A stretch of 35,734 nucleotides of DNA from Bacteroidales bacterium (GCA_025454775.1 JALONU010000004.1:1-35734); one strand, 5' to 3'; shown: positions 7,640 through 16,096, numbered from the stretch's first letter. Notes: generated by a model not told the origin, from the sequence alone. Numbers and translations are program-made.

Positions 7640-8593
7640 CTAAACATTCCTGAAAAGAAAATAATTCCGGCTCTTCAGGATATTCCTGCGAAGAGGATCG
7701 AGCAAACCTCTCATGATCCATCTGGGTCCGCCTCTGAAAGATAGATGTTTATACTGCATCCCCAGAGGTATTACTACCTCCTTCATACCAGCTTCTGCAG
7801 CCATATTGAGAAGGGCACTCCTTGTAAAGAAATTCAGGTGTTCCAGCGGAGCGACAGGGTTGAGTGAATTTCTTGTCCCTCTCCCGGCATTCCAGTCCAT
7901 ATTCTTCAGGCGACGCCTGATATTACCGGCTGCAGGGACACTAATTTTAATGATCCCGTCAGGTTTCAAGGCTGACTTCAGGTAGCGCAATGTTTGCAAG
8001 GGTTGCGGCAAATGTTCAAGAACCTGTTCAGTATTAATGAAATCGAAGCTGTGATCTGGGATTTGTTCCCAGCTCAGGATCTTTACCCCGTTAGAACGGG
8101 CATATTTTATTCTTTCTTCCGAGAGTTCAGTTCCATAGCTGTCGCAGCCTGTTCTTTTTGCTTTTATCGCCCAGTCGCCCCAGCCCATTCCAAAATCTAG
8201 AAAACAAAGATCTGAAGGATCTTTTCTGATATATGCAATAATCTTTATAACCTCCTGCTCGAGAAAGAGGTGATAACCGATACTCTCTTTACTGTGCCTC
8301 GACATTGCTTTCCCGGGATCGATCCAGTGTTCATAAAGCCTTTCCATCAACACATCGTCAGGAATATCCCTCTGGAATATCAGCCCGCACTTCAAGCACT
8401 CGCACAGGTGGTATGATGCATCTTTGAGATATTCGAACTCTATCATGCCCTGAGGAAGGTAAAAGCCCAGCAGATAATCCTTTACCGGACTTTCATCATA
8501 CCGGCTATGGTAAACTGTTCTGAAACTTCCGGAAGAGCATGCCGGGCACTCCTTCCTGCTGATAAACCAGGGATTGGTATTTATTTCCTCCAT
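7640..8593 (-). CDS. Zinc-ribbon class I SAM-dependent methyltransferase
   Basis: This 317-residue protein joins an N-terminal zinc ribbon (Cys16-x2-Cys19 and Cys66-x2-Cys69) to a Rossmann-fold methyltransferase domain. The SAM-binding motif is FLDFGMGWGDW (131-141) with the acidic residue ending the second strand in YGTELS (near 156), and a later EQVLEHLPQPL motif (190s), as in the Methyltransf_23 group. Its last 80 residues include a basic region. The zinc-ribbon type often modifies sugar or lipid-linked intermediates in surface polysaccharide synthesis, but nothing in the neighbourhood points to a pathway. It lies 91 bases downstream of the metallo-hydrolase gene on the same strand. Confidence 0.85.
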   Translation of the reverse strand: MEEINTNPWFISRKECPACSSGSFRTVYHSRYDESPVKDYLLGFYLPQGMIEFEYLKDASYHLCECLKCGLIFQRDIPDDVLMERLYEHWIDPGKAMSRHSKESIGYHLFLEQEVIKIIAYIRKDPSDLCFLDFGMGWGDWAIKAKRTGCDSYGTELSEERIKYARSNGVKILSWEQIPDHSFDFINTEQVLEHLPQPLQTLRYLKSALKPDGIIKISVPAAGNIRRRLKNMDWNAGRGTRNSLNPVAPLEHLNFFTRSALLNMAAEAGMKEVVIPLGMQYKHLSFRGGPRWIMRGLLDPLRRNILKSRNYFLFRNV

Positions 8594-8684
8594 ATACTCA
8601 AAGAAGGCAATTTAACATATTTAACTTTCCGGTATATTCTTTAATCGCTTATCTTATTGTTTTTTATTCCATGTCCGGGTAAAC

Positions 8685-9638
8685 TCAGATAACCGGAGCC
8701 GGTATTTTCCCCGAATTCATCATTTGTCTGAAGGAATCCCTGTATTTCTCGAGATAAACGGTATCAAACTGTTCAGTTCCTATTACCAGGGGATTTGGTT
8801 CACCGGGTTTCCGTGAACGGAGGACGGCAAAATCCCTTTCAGATGAATGGAACCAGAGTCCGACGTCGCATCCTGCATCACGGGCAACCGCACTGAAGTA
8901 TTCAACGGATGATTGATAGAGCCTGGCCTCAGTATCGGTAGGCCATACGCCTCTTCCTCCCATAACGCCTGCCATATGCTTTTTTCCGTTGTCGTTAACA
9001 GGAAAAATATATGACATGCAACCCGGACTGTGACCGGGAGTCGCGACAGCCTGGACATACAGGTTGCCGACCCTGATTTTCATCCCGTCGTTGAGGAAGA
9101 TATCCACCGACTCAGGCCTTGAGCCTACGTACACCCATTCGGGAGGCACGCTTTGAAGCAGATTCCACCCGGTAAGGCTCATAGCCACTTTTGCGTCAGG
9201 ACAAACGGTCCTTTTGAGATACCTTACTCCACCGTAATGGTCGAAATGTTCATGGGAGATGAAGATCACCTTGATCTGAGCGGGATCAAGACCCAGTTTC
9301 TTCATGTCATTAACCATCATTTCGGCGTCGGTATCGCCATTTCCCGTATCGAGCATTATCAAACCGTCGCCGGAATCAATTATGAACGCTCCCACAACTG
9401 TGGTGCCGACGAAGTAAAGGTTATCGAACAGCTTCAACGGTTGAATTAACCTGTAGGGGGGACGGTATCCTGCCGGGATTTCAGTCACTTCCCTGGAATA
9501 TTCCGAAAATTTTGCAGCAGCCTCCGGCACTTTAAGCGATTCTATGGCTTGATCGACTGTCAGATATTCAGTGACCTTCCTCGAACAACTCAACGTTAAA
9601 ATAATTATCAGGCTGCCTAAAAGTGTTTTTATTATCAT
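8685..9638 (-). CDS. Metallo-beta-lactamase-fold lipoprotein (subclass B3-like)
   Basis: This 317-residue exported hydrolase has a lipoprotein signal with Cys18 (LTLSC). The zinc site is visible: His129, His131, Asp133 and His134 in SHEHFDHYGG, His203 in TPGHSPG, and a later His264 in WFHSSE that could be the last ligand. The spacing and the absence of a Cys ligand resemble subclass B3 metallo-beta-lactamases, and LYFVGTTVVGAFIIDSGDG matches the usual B3-like strand before the metal site. It may be a true beta-lactamase or another periplasmic metallo-hydrolase; sequence alone does not decide. An unusual stretch is the Gly-rich AGVMGGRGVWP (223-233), beside the substrate-binding area. Confidence 0.85.
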   Translation of the reverse strand: MIIKTLLGSLIIILTLSCSRKVTEYLTVDQAIESLKVPEAAAKFSEYSREVTEIPAGYRPPYRLIQPLKLFDNLYFVGTTVVGAFIIDSGDGLIMLDTGNGDTDAEMMVNDMKKLGLDPAQIKVIFISHEHFDHYGGVRYLKRTVCPDAKVAMSLTGWNLLQSVPPEWVYVGSRPESVDIFLNDGMKIRVGNLYVQAVATPGHSPGCMSYIFPVNDNGKKHMAGVMGGRGVWPTDTEARLYQSSVEYFSAVARDAGCDVGLWFHSSERDFAVLRSRKPGEPNPLVIGTEQFDTVYLEKYRDSFRQMMNSGKIPAPVI

Positions 9639-9874
9639 AATATTTTCATATTAAAGTTCAGGGTTTTAATGTCCGCGGGTCCCGCATGTCAGAGTTTCAC
9701 TTGTTTCAATGTTCTGATAACCAAACAAATGCATTCAGCTGTAAGCTTTACATGTTATTTATATAATCTAAAATTAATGGTTTTATTTTACAGTTATCCG
9801 ATTAATTAATGAGATTCTTGATCTTGTATCATAGGAGCCGCCTGGTATTAATAATTATTATCTGTCAGTATTCC

Positions 9875-9941
9875 GGTGCTCTGCACCTCGATATTTCCTG
9901 CACTGCTTCTTTTCTACAAATATTAATCGGTGCTCTGCACC
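9875..9941 (+). repeat. Hairpin repeat, copies 1 and 2
   Basis: Copy 1 is GGTGC-TCT-GCACC at 9875-9887; copy 2 is the same 13-mer at 9929-9941. Both have a five-base-pair stem and a TCT loop, with CCTGCACTGCTT between them. Copy 2 is preceded by CTACAAATATTAATC, a flank that recurs in altered form on the other strand beside copy 3. Confidence 0.75.
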
Positions 9942-10040
9942 TCTCACCATTTGGTAATTTCCAGACAGGTTCTTCATTGTTTTAGCTGGAATCCTTCTTT
10001 CATTTAGAACGCAATATTTCGAAAACTTCCGGGTATCCCG

Positions 10041-10128
10041 ATGCGGCAGAGCCGCATGATATCTGTAGCATTGGTTTGTAAAAGCAATACCTAAGGTGCA
10101 GAGTACCGAAATATTTCCTGCACTGCTT
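10041..10128 (-). repeat. Hairpin repeat, copies 3 and 4
   Basis: Copy 3 is ATGCGGC-AGA-GCCGCAT at 10041-10057, a seven-base-pair stem. Copy 4 is GGTGC-AGA-GTACC at 10095-10107, with one G-T wobble. Read on the minus strand their loops are TCT, as in copies 1 and 2, so they point the other way. The stem bases differ but pairing is kept. The 18-mer ATATTTCCTGCACTGCTT beside copy 4 (10111-10128) is identical to 9891-9908 beside copy 1. Confidence 0.75.
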
Positions 10129-10150
10129 ATCTCTTTTTCATCTTTCATCT

Positions 10151-10181
10151 TTTGTCTTTTGTCTTGTTTCTTCTATCTTTG
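10151..10181 (+). promoter_or_regulatory. Consensus promoter of yifB
   Basis: TTTG at 10151-10154, a 19-base gap, then TATCTTTG at 10174-10181: a full match to the Bacteroidetes consensus TTTG-N19-TAnnTTTG. Transcription would begin near 10188, about 28 bases before the yifB ATG. Confidence 0.75.
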
Positions 10182-10215
10182 GTATGTGTTTCCAAACGTG
10201 CTAAATAATTGAGAT

Positions 10216-11754
10216 ATGCTTGTCAGAACTTTTGCCAGTGCCGTTACGGGTATTGATGCCGTTACGGTTACAATTGAAGTAAACGTCTCGCGCGGGATAC
10301 GTTTTTTCCTTGTAGGTCTTCCCGACGTGGCAGTAAAGGAGAGCCAGCAGAGAATTGAATCCGCCCTCCGTACATTAGGTCATAAATGGCCCGGTAAACA
10401 GGTGCTGATAAATATGGCTCCTGCTGATATCCGTAAAGAGGGTTCATCTTATGATCTTCCCCTGGCAATGGGGATAATGGCTGCCGATGAAAAAGTCACG
10501 AATGAAGAAATCGGATCATATATAATGATGGGAGAGCTCTCCCTCGACGGAACACTGCAACCCGTAAGAGGAGTCCTTCCCATTGCCCTCAGCGCCCGGG
10601 AGGAGAAATTAAGGGGCGTGATCGTCCCGGTAAAAAATGCACGCGAGGCTGCAGTTGTAAACGGAATCGACGTCTATGGCATGGAAAACCTCAGCGAGGT
10701 TGTCGATTTTTTCAATGGAATAAGGAAGTTTGAACCAGTAAAGGTCGACCTGCTTGAGATTTTCAACAATGAAGCAAATAAATATGAAGTCGATTTCTCC
10801 GATGTAAGGGGACAGGAGAATGTAAAAAGAGCTCTGGAAGTGGCTGCTGCAGGCGGTCATAACATCCTTATGATCGGGCCTCCCGGAGCAGGCAAGACGA
10901 TGCTGGCAAAAAGACTTCCGACGATAATACCACCTCTGACCCTCGAAGAGGCTCTTGAGACCACAAAGATCCATTCTGTGGCAGGCAAGATCGACGATCA
11001 CACAGCCCTTATGACAAGACGACCATTCAGGAGCCCGCACCATACCATCTCCGATGTGGCCCTGGTAGGCGGTGGTACCTTCCCGCAGCCCGGTGAGATC
11101 TCACTCGCACATAACGGAGTACTGTTCCTCGATGAGCTTCCAGAGTTCAAAAGAACCGTCCTGGAGGTAATGAGACAACCGCTCGAAGACAGGGTGATAA
11201 CCATTTCGCGGGCCAAGTCGACTGTTGATTACCCCGCATCCTTTATGCTTGTGGCAAGCATGAACCCCTGCCCCTGCGGATTTCATAACCATCCCGACAA
11301 GGAATGCATGTGCTCACCCGGAATGGTCCAGAAATATCTTAACCGCATTTCAGGGCCTCTTCTCGACAGGATCGACATCCACATCGAGGTAGTGCCGGTG
11401 AAATACGAAAAACTTTCCGACACAGGCAGGGCAGAGAGATCCGAAGCAGTCAGGGAGAGAGTGGTCAGGGCGAGGGAAGTGCAGGCCCGGAGGTTTGCAT
11501 CCATAAAAGGCGTTTACTGCAACGCCCAGATGTCGTCGTCGATGCAGCGCAGATACTGCCAGCTCGACGAGACGGGAGGGAAACTACTCAGAACGGCTAT
11601 GGAACTGAGAGGCCTCTCCGCAAGGGCTTACGACAGGATCCTTAAAGTGGCAAGGACGATTGCCGACCTGGCCGATTCTGAGAATATCAGCTCCGAACAT
11701 ATTTCTGAAGCCATAAACTACAGAAACCTCGACAGGGAAGGCTGGGCCGGGTGA
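10216..11754 (+). CDS. yifB: YifB/ComM family Mg-chelatase-like AAA+ ATPase
   Basis: This 512-residue protein belongs to the YifB/ComM family, whose studied members (ComM of naturally competent bacteria) are hexameric helicases promoting branch migration during DNA uptake and recombination. Domains: N-terminal ChlI/Lon-protease-like fold (1-180), AAA+ core with Walker A GPPGAGKT (221-228) and Walker B VLFLDE (302-307), and a C-terminal helical domain with SARAYDRILKVARTIADL. A Cys-rich loop MNPCPCGFHNHPDKECMC, typical of the family, is present. Length and motifs are normal. It has its own consensus promoter and is followed by the SiaB-like gene. Other recombination or competence genes in the window (comF, ruvC) are about 20 kb away. 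Confidence 0.95.
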   Translation: MLVRTFASAVTGIDAVTVTIEVNVSRGIRFFLVGLPDVAVKESQQRIESALRTLGHKWPGKQVLINMAPADIRKEGSSYDLPLAMGIMAADEKVTNEEIGSYIMMGELSLDGTLQPVRGVLPIALSAREEKLRGVIVPVKNAREAAVVNGIDVYGMENLSEVVDFFNGIRKFEPVKVDLLEIFNNEANKYEVDFSDVRGQENVKRALEVAAAGGHNILMIGPPGAGKTMLAKRLPTIIPPLTLEEALETTKIHSVAGKIDDHTALMTRRPFRSPHHTISDVALVGGGTFPQPGEISLAHNGVLFLDELPEFKRTVLEVMRQPLEDRVITISRAKSTVDYPASFMLVASMNPCPCGFHNHPDKECMCSPGMVQKYLNRISGPLLDRIDIHIEVVPVKYEKLSDTGRAERSEAVRERVVRAREVQARRFASIKGVYCNAQMSSSMQRRYCQLDETGGKLLRTAMELRGLSARAYDRILKVARTIADLADSENISSEHISEAINYRNLDREGWAG

Positions 11755-11765
11755 CCTGAATGAAT

Positions 11766-11796
11766 TTTGCGGACTGGGTTAATTTATATACCTTTA
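11766..11796 (+). promoter_or_regulatory. Probable promoter of the SiaB-like gene
   Basis: TTTG (11766-11769), 19 bases, TACCTTTA (11789-11796), differing from TAnnTTTG only at the last base. The predicted start, near 11803, is about 20 bases before the ATG. A GGTTAA/TTAACC inverted repeat (11778-11783 and 11801-11806) frames the -7 element and could be an operator. Confidence 0.45.
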
Positions 11797-11823
11797 TATG
11801 GTTAACCGCACTGGCAATTTTAC

Positions 11824-12939
11824 ATGGAACTGACAAAAAAAATACGCTCCCTGCTAAGGGAACAACGGCTTATGTTTGTCTACAGGGGAATCGTTACCAC
11901 AGAAAATTCTGTTCCCCTGCTCATGCTCCTCGAGAAGGAGATGGAGACCTCGGAGTTCGGGTTCCTTGGCCGTAAGCGACTCTTCATGTTCGTCCTCGAA
12001 AGCCTCCAGAACGTTTCGAGGCACAGCAACGGCACAAGCCGTTCCGGCATGTCGCTGGTAATTTATTCTAAAATGAGCGGTGGTTATACCGTCACCACGG
12101 CAAACGTCATCTCTGCATCAAACACCGAGGAGCTCCGCAGGCGCCTCGATGAGATAAACAGGCTTCAGCCCGGAGAGGTGAGGAATGTGTACCGCCAGAT
12201 GCTGAGCAATTCGGAGTTCAGCACTAAGGGCGGAGCAGGACTGGGCCTTATCGAAATGGCCAGGAAAACCGGCAATAAGCTCGATTATGACTTCCTGTCC
12301 ATCGACGATGGAAACACCTATTTCATACTCAGCAAAACAGTCAATGCCGAAGGAGTAGGGATCCATTACGGGACTCAGGAAAAACCCTTTGAAGGCAAGG
12401 CTGTCGCACAGCTCGAAAGGATCATGGCTGAAAACAATGTGTACTTCATCTGGTCGGGGCACATATCACCCGACGTGAGCAAGGAGGTAATCTCATTCAC
12501 CGAGACCAAGCTCAGCGAGGATGATATTGAAGCACACCAGCGGAGAAGGGTGTTCAGCATCCTGGTCGAGATCATCGAAAATGTCGCAAAATACAGCCCC
12601 GGGCATGAAGCTGAGCAGAGATTGGGGATGCCCGTGGCCATGATACGTTATGACAATAAAACCTATTCCCTTACAACCGGGAACCTTATACTGAATGAAA
12701 AAATTCCATATCTCCGCGAAAAGCTCGACATGGTCAACAGCTACGACAAGGCAGGGCTTAAGGAGCTTTTCAGGAAGTCTCTCTCAGGCCAGAACACAAG
12801 TACTGAGAGCACCGGGAACATGGGTATAATCGATATCGCAAGAAAATCGGGGAGCAGGCTTGAATATGAATTTGAACAGGTCGACAGCCTGTATTCATAT
12901 TATATGCTTACGGTGAAGGTACAGGGGAACCCTGACTAG
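11824..12939 (+). CDS. Tandem SiaB-like (DUF6272) kinase-fold protein
   Basis: This 371-residue protein consists of two homologous halves (about 1-180 and 190-371), each like the SiaB family/DUF6272, a GHKL ATPase-type fold. In Pseudomonas, SiaB phosphorylates the partner SiaC in a signalling switch. Seen: N-box-like ESLQNVSRHS (Glu59, Asn63) and EIIENVAKYS (Glu249, Asn253); matching YTVTTANVI and YSLTTGNLI strands; and nucleotide-loop-like GGAGLGLIEMARK (136-148) and TGNMGIIDIARKSG (330-343). The second loop has fewer glycines, so that half may bind nucleotide poorly. No SiaC (DUF1987), SiaA phosphatase or SiaD cyclase gene lies nearby, so the partner is unknown. The 3' end overlaps lpxH by four bases. 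Confidence 0.75.
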   Translation: MELTKKIRSLLREQRLMFVYRGIVTTENSVPLLMLLEKEMETSEFGFLGRKRLFMFVLESLQNVSRHSNGTSRSGMSLVIYSKMSGGYTVTTANVISASNTEELRRRLDEINRLQPGEVRNVYRQMLSNSEFSTKGGAGLGLIEMARKTGNKLDYDFLSIDDGNTYFILSKTVNAEGVGIHYGTQEKPFEGKAVAQLERIMAENNVYFIWSGHISPDVSKEVISFTETKLSEDDIEAHQRRRVFSILVEIIENVAKYSPGHEAEQRLGMPVAMIRYDNKTYSLTTGNLILNEKIPYLREKLDMVNSYDKAGLKELFRKSLSGQNTSTESTGNMGIIDIARKSGSRLEYEFEQVDSLYSYYMLTVKVQGNPD

Positions 12940-13682
12940 CTGAACATCTTGAGAACAAGGGACTTCCCGTCCCATTCCGCATAGCTGCTGTGCGTTATCC
13001 AGTCGCCCAGCATTACCAGTTCGCTGCCATCTTCCATGGTAAAGGTCATAGCCAGGTGTCTGTGCCCGAAAACATAGTAATCCATCTTTTCCTTTTCTGC
13101 CACCGACCTTGCGTACCTTATCAGGTCCTCCCTGTCGGCGCCCATGAACTCCGGCGAAATACCTTTTCCCAGTCTTGAATTGAGCGACCACATATGACCG
13201 ATGGCAACGCCGGCAGCAGGGTGAACAGCTGACCAGAGCACTCTCAGGGGCTTGTTACGGAATATCCACAGAAGTATCTTATATCCCGTATGGCGGGATC
13301 CGAGACCTTCACCGTGGGCAAGATGGAATTTCTTCCCGTCCAGCATTACGGTATAGGGACTTGTATGGATCACCATGCCGCACTCCCTGGTAAGATAATC
13401 TCCCACCCACATATCGTGGTTGCCTGTAAAAAAGTGTACGGGAATTCCGGAGTCGGTAACGGAGGCGATTTTTCCGAGGAAACGCGTAAAACCTTTTGGC
13501 ACAACCCGCCTGTATTCCCACCAGAAGTCAAAAATATCCCCCAGGAGGAAGATCTCCCTGGCATCAGGAAGGATAGTGTCGATCCATTTAACGATCTTTT
13601 TCTCCCTCTCGAGGGGAGCTGTTCCTGCCGGAAGTCCCAGGTGAAAATCCGAAGCGAAGTATTTTTTGCCGCGATCTGCCAC
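12936..13682 (-). CDS. lpxH: UDP-2,3-diacylglucosamine diphosphatase (LpxH)
   Basis: This 248-residue calcineurin-like phosphoesterase most likely hydrolyses UDP-2,3-diacylglucosamine to lipid X in lipid A synthesis at the inner face of the cytoplasmic membrane. The metal-site motifs are all present: SDFHLG (Asp12, His14), LLGDIFDFWW (Asp49), GNHD (88-90), LAHGEGLG (His123) and FGHRH (His207, His209). The DFWWEY segment is typical of LpxH-type enzymes. It starts 8 bases after the second TlpA-like gene and appears to be the last gene of that operon. Its stop codon shares the palindrome CTAG (12936-12939) with the stop of the convergent SiaB-like gene. Confidence 0.9.
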   Translation of the reverse strand: MADRGKKYFASDFHLGLPAGTAPLEREKKIVKWIDTILPDAREIFLLGDIFDFWWEYRRVVPKGFTRFLGKIASVTDSGIPVHFFTGNHDMWVGDYLTRECGMVIHTSPYTVMLDGKKFHLAHGEGLGSRHTGYKILLWIFRNKPLRVLWSAVHPAAGVAIGHMWSLNSRLGKGISPEFMGADREDLIRYARSVAEKEKMDYYVFGHRHLAMTFTMEDGSELVMLGDWITHSSYAEWDGKSLVLKMFS

Positions 13683-13690
13683 AGGCTGTT

Positions 13691-14851
13691 TCAGTTGCTG
13701 AATAATTGAGCGAGCTTCAGTTGCAGGGGTTTGCCATGGAGGTTCGAGGCCACAATGTTGCCCTGCGGATCGAAGAGGTAATTTGCCGGGATTGATTTCA
13801 CATTGAAGAGATAGGCATTTCTCTGGTTGGCAGGATCGGGCTCTCTTGTGCTGATCCAGGGAAGCTCGTCGAATTTCACCGCAGCCTTCCAGGCTTCTTC
13901 GCTGCTGTCGAGGCTGATCTGGTAAATTTCAAATCCCTTCCTGTTATAGAGTTTGTAGAACTCCTTAAGCTGGAGGTTCTCTGCAATGCATTCCCTCGAT
14001 TCGGACGACCAGAAGGCGAGAAGGACGTATTTACCCCTAAGCGAGGAGAGGGCAACCTTCCGGCCGTTTATGTCATTCAGCACCGGGTCGAGCTTCGTTT
14101 CGGGCAATTGTTCAACGAGCTGGTTCAGCCTGGCCGCATTCATCCGTCTCATACCTTCCTCGAGAGTGCCGAGGAGAAGTTTTGTATGCCTCGATGCCGG
14201 GTAATGCCGGAGAAGGGAATCAGAAATTATCTTCATATACTGAAGGTCGCGGGTCTCATAGAGAACATATACCTCGTCGTTGATCTTCTGGTATACAGCC
14301 TTCACGGAAGCAAGTGACTTTGTATTGTTGATTATGAACTCAATATTGAATCGCCTCTGTAACTTAACAAGGCTGACGATTTCATCGTAGATCGCATTGA
14401 GTGTGCTGTCGGCAGCCTTCAGCTCCAATGCTTTCTGATAAATGGTGTTCAGTGAGTCGATCATGAACCTTGTCCTGAGAAGCTTGTCATCGAGAATCTT
14501 GATCTGGGAAGAGCCTTCGGATCCCTCCACGGCGTAATCCGTGAAAAGGTTCTTGTCACGGAAACTGATCTGTATCTTCTCCCCCGGTTGTGCGAGGAGG
14601 GTTATAAAATTCGTTGGTGAAACCCCCACTTTGTAAAAATCGGGCTCTTCCGATTTAATCCTGAACCTGAACGATCCATCGCGTCTGATCCTTGAAGAGT
14701 CGATTGCCTCCGTGGTGCTAATGTCCATCCTGCTTACTGTAATGAACTTCCCTGTGCCTGCAGGAAGAGTGCCTTTAACGCTGAAGGAGTTTTTATCCCT
14801 GCACCCGGCAAGAACCAGCAGGGGAATGAAGAATAACAGGATTTTTTTCAT
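13691..14851 (-). CDS. TlpA-like lipoprotein with degenerate active site (DUF4369-thioredoxin)
   Basis: The in-frame ATG at 14860 would give MLP before MKKILL; I prefer the start at 14851, which gives a compact lipoprotein signal (LVLAGC). Counting from 14860, residues 24-130 resemble the DUF4369 beta domain, followed by a helical linker and a thioredoxin-fold domain from about 255. At the place where its neighbour has WCAPC, this protein has SSESREC (285-291): the first, attacking Cys is Ser288, while the second Cys (291) remains. The cis-proline loop (SIPANYLFDPQG) is kept. It therefore probably cannot act as an ordinary disulfide reductase and may bind or assist its neighbour instead. It is a tandem paralogue of the next gene upstream and lies 8 bases before lpxH. 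Confidence 0.85.
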   Translation of the reverse strand: MKKILLFFIPLLVLAGCRDKNSFSVKGTLPAGTGKFITVSRMDISTTEAIDSSRIRRDGSFRFRIKSEEPDFYKVGVSPTNFITLLAQPGEKIQISFRDKNLFTDYAVEGSEGSSQIKILDDKLLRTRFMIDSLNTIYQKALELKAADSTLNAIYDEIVSLVKLQRRFNIEFIINNTKSLASVKAVYQKINDEVYVLYETRDLQYMKIISDSLLRHYPASRHTKLLLGTLEEGMRRMNAARLNQLVEQLPETKLDPVLNDINGRKVALSSLRGKYVLLAFWSSESRECIAENLQLKEFYKLYNRKGFEIYQISLDSSEEAWKAAVKFDELPWISTREPDPANQRNAYLFNVKSIPANYLFDPQGNIVASNLHGKPLQLKLAQLFSN

Positions 14852-14888
14852 CGGCAGCAATAGTATATTGTATCAGTGAATGCAGTCA

Positions 14889-16058
14889 TCAGTTTGCGAA
14901 GATCTCTGCCAGCTTTTTCAGAAGCTGTTCATCCCTGAGGTCTGAGGCTATGATATGTCCTTCCCTGTCGAGGAGGTAGCTTGTCGGAATATGTTCCAGG
15001 TTGTAGAGGCTTACAACCTCCGACTGCCAGTATTTGATGTCGCTCACATGGATCCATCTCCCCAGGCCGTCCTCTTCAATACCTTTGACCCAGGCTTCCC
15101 TGGTCTTGTCGAGAGATACCTGGAAGATCTGAAATCCTTTTGAATGATAAAGGTTGTAGGCTCTTACAAGGTTGGGATTTTCTTTCCTGCAGGGAGCGCA
15201 CCAGGAAGCCCAGAAATCAAGGAGGACTATGTTCCCTCTTGTAGATGAGAGCCTTATTGTGTCGCCTTCGGGATTGGGAAGCGTTATTTCAGGTGCTGCG
15301 ACAAGCTCTCCGGCTATTGGCGACCTTAGCCTCTGCGCCTCGACATCTGACTTCAGCCCTTCAACCTGGCTGTGAAGCGATTTAACTGGTTCATAATCGG
15401 GGTACAGCTTTGAGAGCGACGAATCGACTTTAATGAAATATTCCAGGTCTCTCTCGGGATGGAGTATGTACTCTCCGGGGGCTACCTGCTGGTATAGTGC
15501 AACGAGGCTTACAAGGGAGTTGAGGTTCCTGTCTATATAATCCCTGGTATAGGCATTAAGCTCGTTCAGGTGGACCTGTGCAAGACTGTCGAGCCTGTCC
15601 ATCACCACAGCAAGCTGTTCCGTTCCAAGGTTCTGAACATAAACGTCGTAGAGACTTTTCAGCTTGTCGATCGTTGTAAGGAGCCTCCTGTTGTACTCAT
15701 TCATCAGCTCTGTTCCCTTCGATCCTGTGATCGCGGAAGGGTAATTCAGTGAATCGCGGTATGCCTTTATGAAAATATTCTGCCCGGGTTCAAGGAGCAG
15801 GGTGAGGAAGTTGGTCTCGTCCGTTTTGATGAGATAGAAGGAGGGGAAACCGATCTTCCTCCTGAATGAAAAGGAACCATCCTCGGCAACAGCAGAAGAA
15901 TCAACGGTGATCAATTCATTGGACCTCAGTTCGTCGAGGTAGAGAAATTCACCTCTGCCAGGGGATAAAAGTTTGCCGTTAATCTCAATATTGTTATTTT
16001 TACAGCCTGCAATAATCGACGCAGCCAGTAAAAAGAATGATACCTTTTTAATCATCAA
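14889..16058 (-). CDS. TlpA family thiol-disulfide oxidoreductase lipoprotein (DUF4369-thioredoxin)
   Basis: This 389-residue lipoprotein (lipobox IAGC, Cys19) has an N-terminal DUF4369-like domain (about 20-125), a helical linker rich in Leu and charged residues (115-250) and a C-terminal thioredoxin fold. The active site is FWASWCAPCRKENP with Cys287 and Cys290, and the cis-proline loop is HIPTSYLLDREG. It should reduce or exchange disulfides of periplasmic proteins while anchored to a membrane. It is the first gene of the operon with the degenerate paralogue (37 bases downstream of this stop to the preferred start) and lpxH. The two paralogues have the same overall plan and nearly equal length, which points to a tandem duplication. 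A good promoter lies upstream (16097-16128). Confidence 0.92.
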   Translation of the reverse strand: MMIKKVSFFLLAASIIAGCKNNNIEINGKLLSPGRGEFLYLDELRSNELITVDSSAVAEDGSFSFRRKIGFPSFYLIKTDETNFLTLLLEPGQNIFIKAYRDSLNYPSAITGSKGTELMNEYNRRLLTTIDKLKSLYDVYVQNLGTEQLAVVMDRLDSLAQVHLNELNAYTRDYIDRNLNSLVSLVALYQQVAPGEYILHPERDLEYFIKVDSSLSKLYPDYEPVKSLHSQVEGLKSDVEAQRLRSPIAGELVAAPEITLPNPEGDTIRLSSTRGNIVLLDFWASWCAPCRKENPNLVRAYNLYHSKGFQIFQVSLDKTREAWVKGIEEDGLGRWIHVSDIKYWQSEVVSLYNLEHIPTSYLLDREGHIIASDLRDEQLLKKLAEIFAN

Positions 16059-16096
16059 ACAGCAGATTGATTATTAGTCTTCATATTATTGAACTG

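Larger units (their letters stand above)
9639..10215. other. 577-base divergent spacer with hairpin repeats
   Basis: The spacer lies between the metallo-hydrolase (minus) and yifB (plus). The left part (9639-9860) is AT-rich with nothing recognisable apart from a short GCGGG-T-CCCGC inverted repeat around 9675. The right part (9868-10130) carries four copies of a hairpin repeat and an 18-base direct repeat, and 10151-10181 holds the yifB promoter. A minus-strand open frame of 96 codons across this part is only a read-through of the repeats. Confidence 0.6.

Noticed and set aside
9875-10128. CRISPR array
   Set aside because: The repeats are 13-17 bases, in both orientations and irregularly spaced, with no cas genes.
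9858-10148. 96-codon minus-strand open frame containing RGAEHR twice
   Set aside because: It runs through the hairpin repeats, which explain the repeated RGAEHR peptide; codon use and start context are not gene-like.
13980-14010. Frameshift as the cause of the missing CxxC in the TlpA paralogue
   Set aside because: Residues on both sides (LLAFW before, ENLQLKEFYKLYN after) stay in register with the neighbour, so the change is substitution, not a shift.
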